Positions 43,258-52,593 are shown, counted from the first letter of the stretch. The stretch is DNA of 64,000 nt from Marinifilum sp. D737 (GCF_026672275.1 NZ_JANQCD010000021.1:1-64000); one strand, 5' to 3'. Numbers and translations are program-made. The notes: generated by a model not told the origin, from the sequence alone.

Positions 43258-43833
43258 ATGTCACATATTCCCAAAAGAGAAGAAGCGCTGGAACTGCTTA
43301 CTACATACATCAAAAATCCAAGTTTAATTATTCATGCCAAAGCCGTTGAAGCCTGCATGCGATACTACGCACGCAAACATGGCGAGGACGAAGAAAAATG
43401 GGGAATTATTGGTCTGGTTCACGATATGGATTGGGAACTGTTTCCTGAGGAGCACACCCAAAAGACCCGTGAGATACTGGAGGCAGCCAATTGGCCCGAG
43501 GAATACATTCGTGCGGTGGAAGCTCATGCCTACCTCACCTGTACCGAGGTTGTTCCTGAAAGCCTAATGGAGAAAACCATTTATGCCGTTGATGAATTAA
43601 CAGGACTGATTCGTACCACAGCTTTAATTCGCCCATCGAAATCGGTATTGGATGTGAAGGTAAAATCGGTAAAGCGCAACTGGAAGAACAAACGATTTGC
43701 AGCCGGAGTAGACCGCACGGTGATTGAACGTGGCGCCGAAATGCTGGGCATGGAAATTCCTGATTTGATTCACGATTGCATAGAGGCCATGAAAGAGGTA
43801 GCTGAAGAATTGGAGCTGAAGGGGAACTTATAA
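43258..43833 (+). CDS. HD-domain hydrolase
   Basis: 191 aa, ATG 43258. HD-superfamily metal phosphohydrolase: His in LIIHAKAVEACMRYYA, the HD pair in GIIGLVHDMDWELFPEEH, and further His in AVEAHAYLTC. The C-terminal half (ELTGLIRTTALIRPSKSVLDVKVKSVKRNWKNKRFAAGV) matches the hydrolase often annotated HDIG in Bacteroidota. Cytoplasmic; substrate unknown, probably a nucleotide. Its codons look less AT-rich than most neighbours. It lies in the repeat-rich patch that separates the two men blocks. Confidence 0.82.
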   Translation: MSHIPKREEALELLTTYIKNPSLIIHAKAVEACMRYYARKHGEDEEKWGIIGLVHDMDWELFPEEHTQKTREILEAANWPEEYIRAVEAHAYLTCTEVVPESLMEKTIYAVDELTGLIRTTALIRPSKSVLDVKVKSVKRNWKNKRFAAGVDRTVIERGAEMLGMEIPDLIHDCIEAMKEVAEELELKGNL

Positions 43834-43839
43834 AAGTCT

Positions 43840-43880
43840 AACCACAAAGTACACGAAGGTTTTTCACAAAGGACACAAAG
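43840..43880. repeat. Dispersed ACCACAAAG-type repeat, copy 1
   Basis: A 41-bp unit starting AACCACAAAGTACACGAAGG and ending CACAAAG, directly after the HD gene. Related copies occur at 48585-48625 and 49896-49939. Confidence 0.55.
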
Positions 43881-44101
43881 TTAGAAACCACAAGTTGATC
43901 CCTTCAGAATGATTGATTTTTGACGCAGAAAGGTATGATTCTATATAATTTACCTGGAATAAATCGACTTCCAATCGCAGTACCCAGTCGAGATAATTCA
44001 CAAATTATCTCGACACAGGATTTATCCCTCCTGCTGACTGTCTTCGCGAGGATGAAGAATGAGGACTTGGCGATCTGTTAAAATACGCAGGTAGTAATTT
44101 T

Positions 44102-44231
44102 GAACAGATTCCTTCGTTGTACCTCCTCGGAATGACAGCTTTGTTTGCATTAGGGATAGAAACGGTTACCCCACAGCGAGGTACGAGCGAGGAGTATAAG
44201 TGAATAGCCCGACCCGCAGGGGAATGCCCAA
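44102..44231. repeat. Structured dispersed repeats (two modules)
   Basis: Module A, 44102-44137, reads GAACAGATTCCTTCGTTGTA...CCTCGGAATGACA, the CATTCCGAGG..GAATCTGTT type of intergenic repeat. Module B, 44149-44231, begins ATTAGGGATAGAAACGG and ends TGAATAGCCCGACCCGCAGG-GGAATGCCC. I recall similar GGGATAGAA...ATAGCCCGACCC elements between genes in other Bacteroidota genomes. The whole 43834-44284 gap is non-coding; GC is higher than its surroundings. Confidence 0.55.
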
Positions 44232-44284
44232 GTAGAGAAAATCGAATTAAGAAGCCATAGGTTATACAGATATATTTCAATTAA

Positions 44285-44755
44285 ATGAAAACACCTAGAA
44301 TCATATTAATTCTTACCCTTATACTTTGGATACTTTCCACAGGAATTATCATTCTGGATAAAACCACCCCATTGGTAATTACCAGTATCAAAATCTATTA
44401 TTCTCTCTTGATTACTTCCTTTGCCTTATTGGCAATCATCATCCTAAGATTCTGGCTAAAAATAAAAGGGGAAACATTGGTCATGTCATTCTCAATGAGT
44501 GTAGCATTACTTTTTGCCATTGCATATGTGTTTACCTGGCGATTAGAATGGAAAACTGAAACAATCCTCTACAAAAATCTTCATCTTCGAAACCGAACCA
44601 TTGAATTTCAAAAAATGGACTTGGGCGCTTTTGGTACTAAATCAAGAACAATCGACCGAACGAAAATTTTTCCCTACTTTGAATGGAACAAAGAAATAAG
44701 AGTAAATGAAATTGACCCTTTAACATGGAAAAAGGCAGATATAGATCAAACTTAA
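44285..44755 (+). CDS. Small membrane protein of unknown function
   Basis: 156 aa, ATG 44285. Three predicted membrane helices (about 6-24, 34-56, 67-86), then a soluble tail (TETILYKNLHLRNRTIEFQKMDLGAFGTKSRTIDRTKIFPYFEWNKEIRVNEIDPLTWKKADI). No family recognised. It follows the repeat cluster and stands alone; a 271-bp gap with no feature follows. Confidence 0.6.
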   Translation: MKTPRIILILTLILWILSTGIIILDKTTPLVITSIKIYYSLLITSFALLAIIILRFWLKIKGETLVMSFSMSVALLFAIAYVFTWRLEWKTETILYKNLHLRNRTIEFQKMDLGAFGTKSRTIDRTKIFPYFEWNKEIRVNEIDPLTWKKADIDQT

Positions 44756-45026
44756 CGATCTTAACCTATCAAATCAATCAGCACCTTCTTTTTCCCACCT
44801 CAAACCTTCAATTTACAGCCTCCTGACAGTACAAACATAAACGACCAATACAGTTTATCAATATTTTTTGACTTTTGTCAACAATTTGATGAGAAATACT
44901 ACTATTTTTACACTGATTTTGACATTAAAAATCAAACAATTCTCAAATACAAATGAAACATATGAAACAAGCATGATTCTTTTAAGATTTCAGTTTCCAT
45001 ATGACAAATAGAAAGAAATTAAACCG

Positions 45027-45398
45027 ATGAAAAGATTTGCACTTATTTTTGTAAGCATTGCTGCAACCGTACTATCCATGACTTCATGTTCGAGTGATGA
45101 CGATGATTTTAATCCAAATTTTGATGAAAGCTTAATTATCGGAAAGTGGAAAAGTGGTACCATATATGAAAGATACGACCTTGATTATTCAGGAGCCACC
45201 TGGGATACCGCCGATGATGTAACAGAGGAAGAAGCACAGAATTTTACCTGGACAATTACCAAAGATCAGTTGGAACAAATTCATATCATCGAAAATGGTG
45301 GAAAAGTTCCTAAAGTATACACCATTACCAATCTAACAGCAACTACTTTAGAGTACGAAGATGCTTACGGAAAATCTAAATCATTCAGCAAAATATAA
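45027..45398 (+). CDS. Lipocalin-like lipoprotein
   Basis: 123 aa, ATG 45027. Signal peptide with lipobox MTSC (Cys about residue 21) followed by SSDDDD, the acidic start typical of Bacteroidota surface-exported lipoproteins (LES-like). The body resembles small lipocalin-like domains: LIIGKWKSGTIYERYDLDY...FTWTITKDQLEQIHII...YTITNLTATTLEYEDAYGKSKSF. Ends 4 nt before the AsmA-like gene, suggesting one operon. Confidence 0.7.
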   Translation: MKRFALIFVSIAATVLSMTSCSSDDDDFNPNFDESLIIGKWKSGTIYERYDLDYSGATWDTADDVTEEEAQNFTWTITKDQLEQIHIIENGGKVPKVYTITNLTATTLEYEDAYGKSKSFSKI

Positions 45399-45402
45399 TA
45401 CA

Positions 45403-48400
45403 ATGCGAATATTGAAAAAAGTTGGGCTGGCTTTTCTGGTATTGGTTGTTGTATTGACAATAGCTGCGGCTATATCGCTGTGGTATCTTTTTACACCGGA
45501 AAAAATAACTCCATTAGCCAATAAGCAGGCAAAAAATTATTTGACGTGTACTACTACTATCGAAAAAGTTGAGCCAACTTTTTTTAGTACCTATCCGTTT
45601 TTTGGACTAGAGCTTACAAATCTTTGTTTGAGTGAGAGTCCTAAGGATACCATCTTGTACTCTGGCAAATGCTTTACCTCGGTAGATGTAATGTCCTACC
45701 TTTTCGACGACAAAATCATTCTTAGTCCCTTTCTTGTGGATGGAGGTAATGTGAATGTGAAAATAGACGCTCAGGGGCGGATGAATCTGGATGTTTACAA
45801 AGGCAGCTCCGATTCAGAAGAAACGGATTCTGAACCTATGTCTCTTGGCGATATGGATATCAGCAATGTGGAACTGAAGAATTTCAATGCGACATTTACC
45901 GATGATTCTGCAAAGAGAAAAGCTAAAGTTCAGAACCTGAATGCCAAACTGGCATTGATATACACCGGAAAGAAACAGTTGGTCGATTTGGACATGCATG
46001 CAAACAGCCTGCTTTTTGAAACTGCCAACTCCATGGCTCTTCATGTGGATGCTCAAGGCTGCGATCTAAAAATTAAATCCGATGGTAAAGACAAAAACCT
46101 GTACCATTCCGATATCGTGCTTGCGTGCAAGGAAATTTCTCTTGCTATGGCCGGTGATGAACTTTTATCGCAGATGAAAATCGACAGTCACTTGCCATTT
46201 GACTTGAATATCTCGAAAAATTCTTGCGATTTACAGAAGGCAAAACTCACAATTAAGGATAATCAGGAAATCACTTGCAATGGTACTGTCAGCATCCTGA
46301 AGGATGAATCCCTGGCAACAGATCTGCAGTATGCTACCAATGAATTGGATGTTGAAAAGATTCTGGCCCTTGTTCCCAAAACATATGCAGAACCGCTAGA
46401 AGATATCAAGGCAAAAGGGCTTGCTAAAATATCAGGATCGGTAAAAGGTCAGCTATCCGATACCAGTATGCCACTGGTAAAAGCCAAGCTAGACTACTCC
46501 AGGGGAGAGGTGAAATACACAGGTTATCCTAGAGTGAAAGATCTTCAATGCTCATTGGTCACCAATGTGGATTTGAATGGAAAACAGCCTTCTGTTATCA
46601 GTATCAGCAACAGCTATGCTCGTATTGCGAACAGCTCGGTTTCTGTGAAAGGAAACATTTCGAATATACTCGAAAGCCCGGTGTATGATTTGTATACCAA
46701 AGGCAATTTTACTCTGGCAGATTTGAAACCCTTCATTCCAAAAGATCAGAATGTAGTTCTAAAGGGATCGCTGCAGGGAAATGCACATGCGCAATTTTCT
46801 CAGGGCGATGTGCTCAAAGAGAAGTATCATCGCATTAAATTAAGTGGGGATTTTAAGGCTCAGGATTTTCATACCATCTATAATGACAGCATAAACCTGA
46901 ATCTGGACACAGCTAATATTAAGCTGAAATTGCCGGGACACAACAAGGTCGACAAGGATCTTTTGTTTGCAAATATTGAACTTGATGCGGCAAATATGGA
47001 TGTGGAGTTGTCACCCGATATGAATGCGGCAACTGAAAACTTACAGCTTTCTGTGAAGCTTAACAATCTTGCAAAAGGCTTATCTGCTCCAATCAGCTCA
47101 TGTGCCTTTGCATTTGCCAGCCTGCGTGCTAAAAGCGATACCTTATCGGTTTATGCCGGCAATGGGAATGGAGAACTTGCCTACATTCCAACTCTGACAG
47201 GAAAACAGGAGATTGCCCTTATCAATTCAACAATTAATAGCGAAAAGCTAGCTGTTTCGGGCAAGGATACTGTTCTTTTCGATACCAAAGGGCTATATGC
47301 CAAAACCAATCTGAAGTACGACGAATCGCAAAAAAATGTGATGCTAAAATGGCAGCCCGAAGTGGACATTCGTTTCTCTCAGGCAATGTTTAATTTGAAT
47401 GAAAAGCTGAAGGGACAAATTCCTAATATTTCATTTGCCCTTAACAGGGATAACATGAAAATTGAGAAGGCAAGTTTAATTTTGGGAGATTCCGACTTTA
47501 GCCTTGATGGTGAACTTACCGATATCAGCAAGTACCTGAAGAAGGAAGCATTGCTGAAAGGGAAATTTAACCTGGCTTCAAAAAATACCGATGTTTACCA
47601 ACTGATGGATATTTTTAATGGCATGGGAAGCGAAGAAACTGCCTCTGATAATAAAGAAGCAGAAAACGATCCTTTTATGGTACCCAAAGGTGTAGAAATT
47701 TGTTTGAATACAAATATTGACAAGACCATTGTAAGCAACAATGTGATTGAAAATATCAAAGGAGGATTAACCGTAAAGGATGGTACCTTGATTCTGGATC
47801 AGATGGGTTTTACAAGCAAGGCAGCCAATATGCAGCTAACGGCAATTTACCGATCGGATAGAAAAAATCACCTCTTTACCGGTATCGATTTTCACCTTTT
47901 AGATATTGATATCGCCGAATTGATTGATTTGATTCCTACAGTTGATACCATGATTCCGATGCTTAAATCCTTTAAGGGAAAAGGCGAATTTCACCTGGCG
48001 GGAGAAACCTACCTAAAAAGCGATTACTCTCTTAAAAATTCAACCATTAGAGGTGCAGCAGCATTTCAGGGTGAGGAGCTAACACTAATGGATAGCGAAA
48101 CCTTCGACATGATTGCCAGCAAACTAATGTTTAAGAAAAAAACAGAGAACGTGATCGATCGATTAAGTGTTGAAATGACGCTTTACAAGGATGAAATAGA
48201 CCTCTACCCTTTCTTGATTGAAATGGACAATTACAAGGCTGTGCTTTCAGGACGTCATAACCTGGATAATCATTTTAACTATCACATTTCGGTAACCGAT
48301 ACGCCTCTGCCAGTTCGACTGGGATTGAATGTAAGCGGTACCCTGGAAGATTTGGATTACAAGCTGGTACCATGTAAGTACAAACACCTTTACAATCCTG

Positions 48401-48489
48401 AAAAGCAAGGAAAATTAGAGCAACAAACCTTACGTTTGAAAAATCTGATTTCTACCTCGCTTAAAGAAAATGTGAAGGATTACAAATAG
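45403..48489 (+). CDS. AsmA-family envelope protein
   Basis: 1028 aa from ATG 45403, which places the membrane helix (MRILKKVGLAFLVLVVVLTIAAAISLWYLF) at the N-terminus. The frame runs 14 codons upstream into the lipoprotein gene, so the inner ATG was preferred. Long beta-rich AsmA/TamB-like region with repeated blocks (LAKISGSVKGQLSDTSMPLVKAKLDYSRGEVKY...; VILKGSLQGNAHAQF) and a C-terminal AsmA segment (DRLSVEMTLYKDEIDLYPFLIEM...LDYKLVPCKYKHLYNPE). AsmA-like proteins are thought to carry phospholipids between membranes. Noticeably less AT-rich than its neighbours. Confidence 0.85.
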   Translation: MRILKKVGLAFLVLVVVLTIAAAISLWYLFTPEKITPLANKQAKNYLTCTTTIEKVEPTFFSTYPFFGLELTNLCLSESPKDTILYSGKCFTSVDVMSYLFDDKIILSPFLVDGGNVNVKIDAQGRMNLDVYKGSSDSEETDSEPMSLGDMDISNVELKNFNATFTDDSAKRKAKVQNLNAKLALIYTGKKQLVDLDMHANSLLFETANSMALHVDAQGCDLKIKSDGKDKNLYHSDIVLACKEISLAMAGDELLSQMKIDSHLPFDLNISKNSCDLQKAKLTIKDNQEITCNGTVSILKDESLATDLQYATNELDVEKILALVPKTYAEPLEDIKAKGLAKISGSVKGQLSDTSMPLVKAKLDYSRGEVKYTGYPRVKDLQCSLVTNVDLNGKQPSVISISNSYARIANSSVSVKGNISNILESPVYDLYTKGNFTLADLKPFIPKDQNVVLKGSLQGNAHAQFSQGDVLKEKYHRIKLSGDFKAQDFHTIYNDSINLNLDTANIKLKLPGHNKVDKDLLFANIELDAANMDVELSPDMNAATENLQLSVKLNNLAKGLSAPISSCAFAFASLRAKSDTLSVYAGNGNGELAYIPTLTGKQEIALINSTINSEKLAVSGKDTVLFDTKGLYAKTNLKYDESQKNVMLKWQPEVDIRFSQAMFNLNEKLKGQIPNISFALNRDNMKIEKASLILGDSDFSLDGELTDISKYLKKEALLKGKFNLASKNTDVYQLMDIFNGMGSEETASDNKEAENDPFMVPKGVEICLNTNIDKTIVSNNVIENIKGGLTVKDGTLILDQMGFTSKAANMQLTAIYRSDRKNHLFTGIDFHLLDIDIAELIDLIPTVDTMIPMLKSFKGKGEFHLAGETYLKSDYSLKNSTIRGAAAFQGEELTLMDSETFDMIASKLMFKKKTENVIDRLSVEMTLYKDEIDLYPFLIEMDNYKAVLSGRHNLDNHFNYHISVTDTPLPVRLGLNVSGTLEDLDYKLVPCKYKHLYNPEKQGKLEQQTLRLKNLISTSLKENVKDYK

Positions 48490-48518
48490 AAGGTGAAGCT
48501 TATACAACGAAATAAAAG

Positions 48519-48548
48519 ATCCTGGTAAGTCTGTTGCCGGGATTTTTT
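48519..48548 (+). terminator. Intrinsic terminator of the AsmA-like gene
   Basis: ATCCTGG (48520-48526) pairs with CCGGGAT (48537-48543), one G-U, followed by T's to 48548. Confidence 0.7.
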
Positions 48549-48584
48549 ATATCCATAAATTACCCAAGTCAATACAAATAAATT

Positions 48585-48625
48585 AACCAATAAGGACACG
48601 AAGGGGATTCACAAAATCCACAAAG
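48585..48625. repeat. Dispersed ACCACAAAG-type repeat, copy 2
   Basis: Begins AACCAATAAGGACACGAAGG and ends CCACAAAG; same layout and length as the copy at 43840. Confidence 0.5.
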
Positions 48626-48637
48626 GTTTTGATAGCA

Positions 48638-48668
48638 TTGATACTCTCGCTTGGAATGAGAGCATCAA
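48638..48668. terminator. Hairpin repeat, copy 1
   Basis: TTGATACTCTC (48638-48648), 9-nt loop, GAGAGCATCAA (48658-48668). It lies 19 nt beyond the 3' end of the minus-strand META lipoprotein gene. A near-identical hairpin occurs at 49994-50024, downstream of menB. Confidence 0.6.
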
Positions 48669-48687
48669 TGTAAAAATGGTTTAATTA

Positions 48688-49362
48688 TTAGTCTGCTTTT
48701 TTAAACTGCAAGAGTACATTGCCTGTTTCATCTAAAAGAAATAATTTCAATTCATCAAGCTTGTATTTCCTTGTATTTACAATAGCAAGGTCAAACTTAT
48801 CCGGCACATCCATATCCTGACACATCCTTCTCGTACTGGCAATAGGACCAAATTCAAGCCTATCATTGTCAACATGTATAATTTTTCCACCATAGCTATT
48901 ACAAGCATTATTGCCTCCTACCATCATTGTTGAAAGATTAATTTCCAGGCTTGGTCTCTTTCCTTTTATATTGATCGACTCCCCATTAATGGATTCCAAC
49001 ACCCATATATCATGTAACCTGAAAATTGGATCGGCCTTTTTCTCCAATATTTTCACAAGTGTATATTTTATTGAAGAAGCATCGGCAGGTACTTGATCGG
49101 AACTTAATTTTTCTTCTTTTACCGATAATTTGTAAAAGTAACCGTGCTCAAAATTAAAGCCTTCAATTTCCGAATAGAAGTTCTCCCATTTTGCATCATC
49201 AGGACTTTCTCCTTTTTGCACCAGCAAACATTTCGTTGGAGCTACACCTTCGCAGTTAACTTTTCTACTATTTACCCAATACGTATATTCACTACTTGCT
49301 TTTTGTATATTGCACGATGACAAAAAAAATACGATTCCAATTAGACTTAAAACACTTTTCAT
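48688..49362 (-). CDS. Lipoprotein with DUF4377 and META domains
   Basis: 224 aa, ATG 49362. Lipobox LSSC (Cys about residue 17). Residues about 25-115 are DUF4377 (YTYWVNSRKVNCEGVAPTKCLLVQKGESPDDAKWENFYSEIEGFNFEHGYFYKLSVKEEKL). Residues about 117-222 are a META/HslJ-like domain (DIWVLESINGESINIKGKRPSLEINLSTMMVGGNNACNSYGGKI...FGPIASTRRMCQD) with its conserved Cys pair. META proteins are linked to heat-shock and envelope stress; the exact role is unknown. Confidence 0.85.
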   Translation of the reverse strand: MKSVLSLIGIVFFLSSCNIQKASSEYTYWVNSRKVNCEGVAPTKCLLVQKGESPDDAKWENFYSEIEGFNFEHGYFYKLSVKEEKLSSDQVPADASSIKYTLVKILEKKADPIFRLHDIWVLESINGESINIKGKRPSLEINLSTMMVGGNNACNSYGGKIIHVDNDRLEFGPIASTRRMCQDMDVPDKFDLAIVNTRKYKLDELKLFLLDETGNVLLQFKKAD

Positions 49363-49387
49363 ACGATTTCGTTTATTTATTTACTTG

Positions 49388-49882
49388 TTAATTGATTTCT
49401 CTACCATAGTACACATGACTGCACCACTCTCCATCAATATTGGCAATATTGGGCAGGCATGCCCAGCGTTCGAATCCGAATTTTTCCAGTAGTTTAATGC
49501 TTGCCGTATTGGGTTCCAGCAGAATGGCAAAAAGGTGTTTGATATGGTATTGAGGTGCTTGTCTGATGGCGAAATCCATTAACTGGCTGCCAATGCCTTT
49601 GCCCTGGTGATCATCATGCAGGTAGTAGCTTACCTCAACTGCGGTTTGCAGGGCTCTTCTTCCTTGTCGGTAGGGTGAGTAACACATCCAGCCAATAATT
49701 TCATTATTCTCCTCAGCCACAAAAACGGGATGAGTATCGGGATTGTGAGAGGTAAACCATTTTTTACGTTCCTGCATGGAGATTTCTTCCAAATCGGCAG
49801 TGCAGAATCGATTGCGTACGGCTTGGTTGTAAATCTCGTTTATGGCTTTTAAGTCTGTATGGGTAGCAAGTCGGATTTGCAT
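49388..49882 (-). CDS. GNAT N-acetyltransferase, phosphinothricin-acetyltransferase-like
   Basis: 164 aa, ATG 49882. MQIRLATHTDLKAINEIYNQAVRN start, VEVSYYLHDDHQGKGIGSQLMDFAI acetyl-CoA loop (Q-x-x-G-x-G) and FAILLEPNTASIKLLEKFGFERWACLPNIANIDGEWCSHVYYGR, all typical of the PAT/YncA group that acetylates amino-acid-like amines. Stands alone within the repeat-rich patch. Confidence 0.85.
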   Translation of the reverse strand: MQIRLATHTDLKAINEIYNQAVRNRFCTADLEEISMQERKKWFTSHNPDTHPVFVAEENNEIIGWMCYSPYRQGRRALQTAVEVSYYLHDDHQGKGIGSQLMDFAIRQAPQYHIKHLFAILLEPNTASIKLLEKFGFERWACLPNIANIDGEWCSHVYYGREIN

Positions 49883-49895
49883 ATTGTAAAGGGCT

Positions 49896-49939
49896 TAACC
49901 ACAAAGATAAACGAAGGGAGTCACTAAGTAAACACAAAA
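49896..49939. repeat. Dispersed ACCACAAAG-type repeat, copy 3
   Basis: Begins AACCACAAAGATAAACGAAGG and ends AACACAAAAG, with a few indels relative to copies 1 and 2. Lies immediately upstream of the GNAT start. Confidence 0.5.
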
Positions 49940-49966
49940 GAAATTATCAGAAAACACTCCCCTTAA

Positions 49967-49984
49967 CCCCCTCTCAAGAGGGGG
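49967..49984. repeat. CCCCCTCT/AGAGGGGG hairpin repeat
   Basis: An 8-bp perfect palindrome with 2-nt centre in a GC-rich island (CTCCCCTTAACCCCCTCTC...). The sequence style matches a common intergenic repeat of Bacteroidota rather than a unique terminator. Confidence 0.45.
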
Positions 49985-49993
49985 ATGTTGATA

Positions 49994-50024
49994 TTGATAC
50001 CCTCACTTAAAGTGAGAGCATCAA
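49994..50024. terminator. Hairpin repeat, copy 2, after menB
   Basis: TTGATACCCTC (49994-50004), 9-nt loop, GAGAGCATCAA (50014-50024). Same stem as 48638-48668 with one base changed. It probably marks the end of the menB transcript. Confidence 0.55.
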
Positions 50025-50066
50025 TTTATAATTTATCATTTATAATTTATCATTAATAATTCATCA
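50025..50066. repeat. Three 14-bp tandem repeats
   Basis: TTTATAATTTATCA occurs twice exactly (50025-50038, 50039-50052), then TTAATAATTCATCA (50053-50066). They lie between the hairpin and the menB stop; non-coding. Confidence 0.65.
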
Positions 50067-50074
50067 TTGAATCA

Positions 50075-50899
50075 CTATCCTGGGAATTTCGGGAACTTCT
50101 GGAATTCAGGATCACGCTTTTCAAGGAATGCATTCTTACCTTCCTGCGCTTCTTCCATTAGGTAATACATCATGGTTGCATCACCGGCAAATTCCATTAA
50201 TCCGCGCTGTCCGTCTAATTCAGCGTTCAAACCACGCTTGATCATACGAATTGCCATTGGGCTACGCATCATGATTGTCTTACACCACTCAACAGTTTCG
50301 TCTTCCAATCTTTCCAAAGGTACCACAGTGTTTACCATACCCATGTCCTCAGCTTCTTTGGCAGTGTACTGCTTACAAAGGAACCAGATCTCACGAGCTT
50401 TCTTCTGGCCTACGTGGCGAGCCAAATAGTTCGAACCAAAACCAGCATCGAAACTACCCACTTTAGGACCAGTCTGTCCAAATTTTGCATTTTCAGAAGC
50501 AATGGTCAAGTCACAAACCACGTGAAGTACGTGCCCACCACCAATTGCATATCCGTTAACCATAGCAATTACAGGCTTAGGCATAGAACGGATAGCCTTG
50601 TGCAGATCCAATACATTCAAACGAGGCACACCGTGCTCATCGATGTATCCACCAACACCTTTTACATTCTGATCACCACCTGAACAGAAAGCCTTATCGC
50701 CAGTTCCGGTCAACACAATTACACCAATATCACTTCGCTCGCGGCAGATATCCATAGCATCCAACATATCGAAGTTGGTTTGCGGACGAAATGCATTGTA
50801 CACCTCAGGACGATTGATGGTGATTTTTGCGATTCCTTCGAAAAATTCGAATTTAATATCTTCGTATTCCTTAATGGTAGTCCAGTTTCTAGTTGTCAT
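50075..50899 (-). CDS. menB: 1,4-Dihydroxy-2-naphthoyl-CoA synthase
   Basis: 274 aa, ATG 50899. Crotonase-fold enzyme that closes the second ring of menaquinone from o-succinylbenzoyl-CoA. Motifs: [87 protein letters not shown], all diagnostic of MenB. Overlaps the menD stop by 4 nt (ATGA), so co-translated. A hairpin follows. Confidence 0.96.
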   Translation of the reverse strand: MTTRNWTTIKEYEDIKFEFFEGIAKITINRPEVYNAFRPQTNFDMLDAMDICRERSDIGVIVLTGTGDKAFCSGGDQNVKGVGGYIDEHGVPRLNVLDLHKAIRSMPKPVIAMVNGYAIGGGHVLHVVCDLTIASENAKFGQTGPKVGSFDAGFGSNYLARHVGQKKAREIWFLCKQYTAKEAEDMGMVNTVVPLERLEDETVEWCKTIMMRSPMAIRMIKRGLNAELDGQRGLMEFAGDATMMYYLMEEAQEGKNAFLEKRDPEFQKFPKFPG

Positions 50900-52593
50900 A
50901 CCTTCTCTTTTATAGTTTTAAAATAATTTATTAGCACTTGATCGTTTATCGTTCTTGGCGTTTTAATCTCCAGAACGGCAGCTCTTTCGTTTGCTGCATA
51001 GAATTCAGGCAGAACGTTTTCTACCTCTGTTTCATTTTCGGCGTAAAAGTAATCCAATCCGTAGGTTTCTGCCAGCTTATCGGCACGGTATTCCTGTACC
51101 GTCTCAAAATATTCTTCCAACTCATCCACACCCGATGGTCCAGATATGAATCGGAAAATTCCTCCTCCTCCATTGTTGATGAGAATAATTTTCAGATTTG
51201 GCTGCAGGTATTTGTTCCACAATCCATTCGAATCATAGAAAAAGCTGATATCTCCTGTAATCAGCGTAGTAGTTCTGCCATTCACCAAGGAAGCACCTGC
51301 CGCTGTTGATGTGCAGCCATCTATTCCACTGGTTCCTCGGTTCGAGTTATATGTAATTTGATCGGATGTCTTGAACAATTGCGCATATCGAACTACCGAG
51401 CTGTTCGCCAACTGTAGATTTCCCCCCTCAGGAATAGCATCTAAAATCTTCTCGAAAGCTTTCATATCACTCCATTGTAAATTATCCAGATAAGTATCAT
51501 GAATTTCGCCTACTACTGAATCTTTCTCTCTCCAGAGATTTGCATATCCACTTTGCGTATGATTCAATGCTGGCAACAACTGACGGAAAAAGGCAAGTGG
51601 AGACACATCAATTTGAGAAGTCAGGTTCTTAAAAGTATCAATAAAATGATCCTCTTGCCCTACAAACCAATGTTCCTTTGGACGATAATCACGTAAGAAA
51701 GATTTGATCATTTTTGACACCAAAGGTCCACCAAAATTAATCAGCAAATCAGGCTGAAAATTCTTTTTCTCTTCCTCCTTCACCGAACAGATTACCCTGT
51801 CAATGCAGGGCAAGAATTTTTCTCCATGCAAATTGGCAACCGATTCGGTCATTACCGCCACATTTGGTTTTTGAGCCAATTGTCTCAGCAATTCATTCAG
51901 TTCTGGCTGCTGATGAAGCAAACCTGCCAATATCAAAATCTTTTTATTCGAATTGAAAGCTGTAGCCAAATCTTCCACACTTTCCTTGCTCAATTCATCT
52001 ACCGAACTCACTTTACGGATTACCCTTTCATCCGTATCAGGATATTGTTTTACACCATACAAAGGCTCTCGCAAAGGAAAATTGATATGAACCGGTCCCA
52101 TTCTACCCGATTGCGCCTTTGTTAAGGCCTCGTTAGCCATGCGATTCAAATACCAGCAATCATCAGGATTATTGGCATCCAAAGGCAATTGGTAACTGTC
52201 TTTCACAAAACCTTTGAAAACATCAGGCTGTGGAATGGCCTGGCTATCATCCTGACCGATCCATTCCGTTGGGCGATCGGCCGAGATTACCACCAAAGGC
52301 AATCGTTGATAGAAAGCCTCGGCAACAGCAGGTCCGTAATTCAACAGCGCCGTTCCCGATGTACAAACCAAACCCACGGGTTTTCTGGTTTGTTGTGCAA
52401 TCCCCAAAGCAAAATAAGCAGCACTGCGCTCATCCACAATCACCAAACTTTTAATTCGCTGATCTTTTGCAAAAGAGATGCTTAGCGGAGCATTTCTGGA
52501 ACCTGGCGATACGATAACATACTCCATTCCTTTGGCCCAGCAGATATCAATCAGTTCTTTCACACCTTTGATATCTGAATAATTGCGCTCCAT
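50896..52593 (-). CDS. menD: SEPHCHC synthase (2-succinyl-5-enolpyruvyl-6-hydroxy-3-cyclohexene-1-carboxylate synthase)
   Basis: 565 aa from ATG 52593, chosen because [38 protein letters not shown] aligns with the usual MenD start. The frame extends to 52692, but only through a non-typical segment; an ATG at 52638 is an alternative. ThDP enzyme: [41 protein letters not shown], and the ThDP/Mg region [19 protein letters not shown]...[14 protein letters not shown]. It adds a succinyl unit from 2-oxoglutarate to isochorismate. Coupled to menB. Confidence 0.95.
   Translation of the reverse strand: MERNYSDIKGVKELIDICWAKGMEYVIVSPGSRNAPLSISFAKDQRIKSLVIVDERSAAYFALGIAQQTRKPVGLVCTSGTALLNYGPAVAEAFYQRLPLVVISADRPTEWIGQDDSQAIPQPDVFKGFVKDSYQLPLDANNPDDCWYLNRMANEALTKAQSGRMGPVHINFPLREPLYGVKQYPDTDERVIRKVSSVDELSKESVEDLATAFNSNKKILILAGLLHQQPELNELLRQLAQKPNVAVMTESVANLHGEKFLPCIDRVICSVKEEEKKNFQPDLLINFGGPLVSKMIKSFLRDYRPKEHWFVGQEDHFIDTFKNLTSQIDVSPLAFFRQLLPALNHTQSGYANLWREKDSVVGEIHDTYLDNLQWSDMKAFEKILDAIPEGGNLQLANSSVVRYAQLFKTSDQITYNSNRGTSGIDGCTSTAAGASLVNGRTTTLITGDISFFYDSNGLWNKYLQPNLKIILINNGGGGIFRFISGPSGVDELEEYFETVQEYRADKLAETYGLDYFYAENETEVENVLPEFYAANERAAVLEIKTPRTINDQVLINYFKTIKEKV

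Noticed and set aside
44005-44280. Open minus-strand frame of 91 codons
   Set aside because: It translates the dispersed repeats at 44102-44231, has no family resemblance and a residue mix typical of non-coding DNA.
45361-45402. AsmA-like start overlapping the lipoprotein gene
   Set aside because: The inner ATG at 45403 puts the membrane helix at the N-terminus and removes the overlap.
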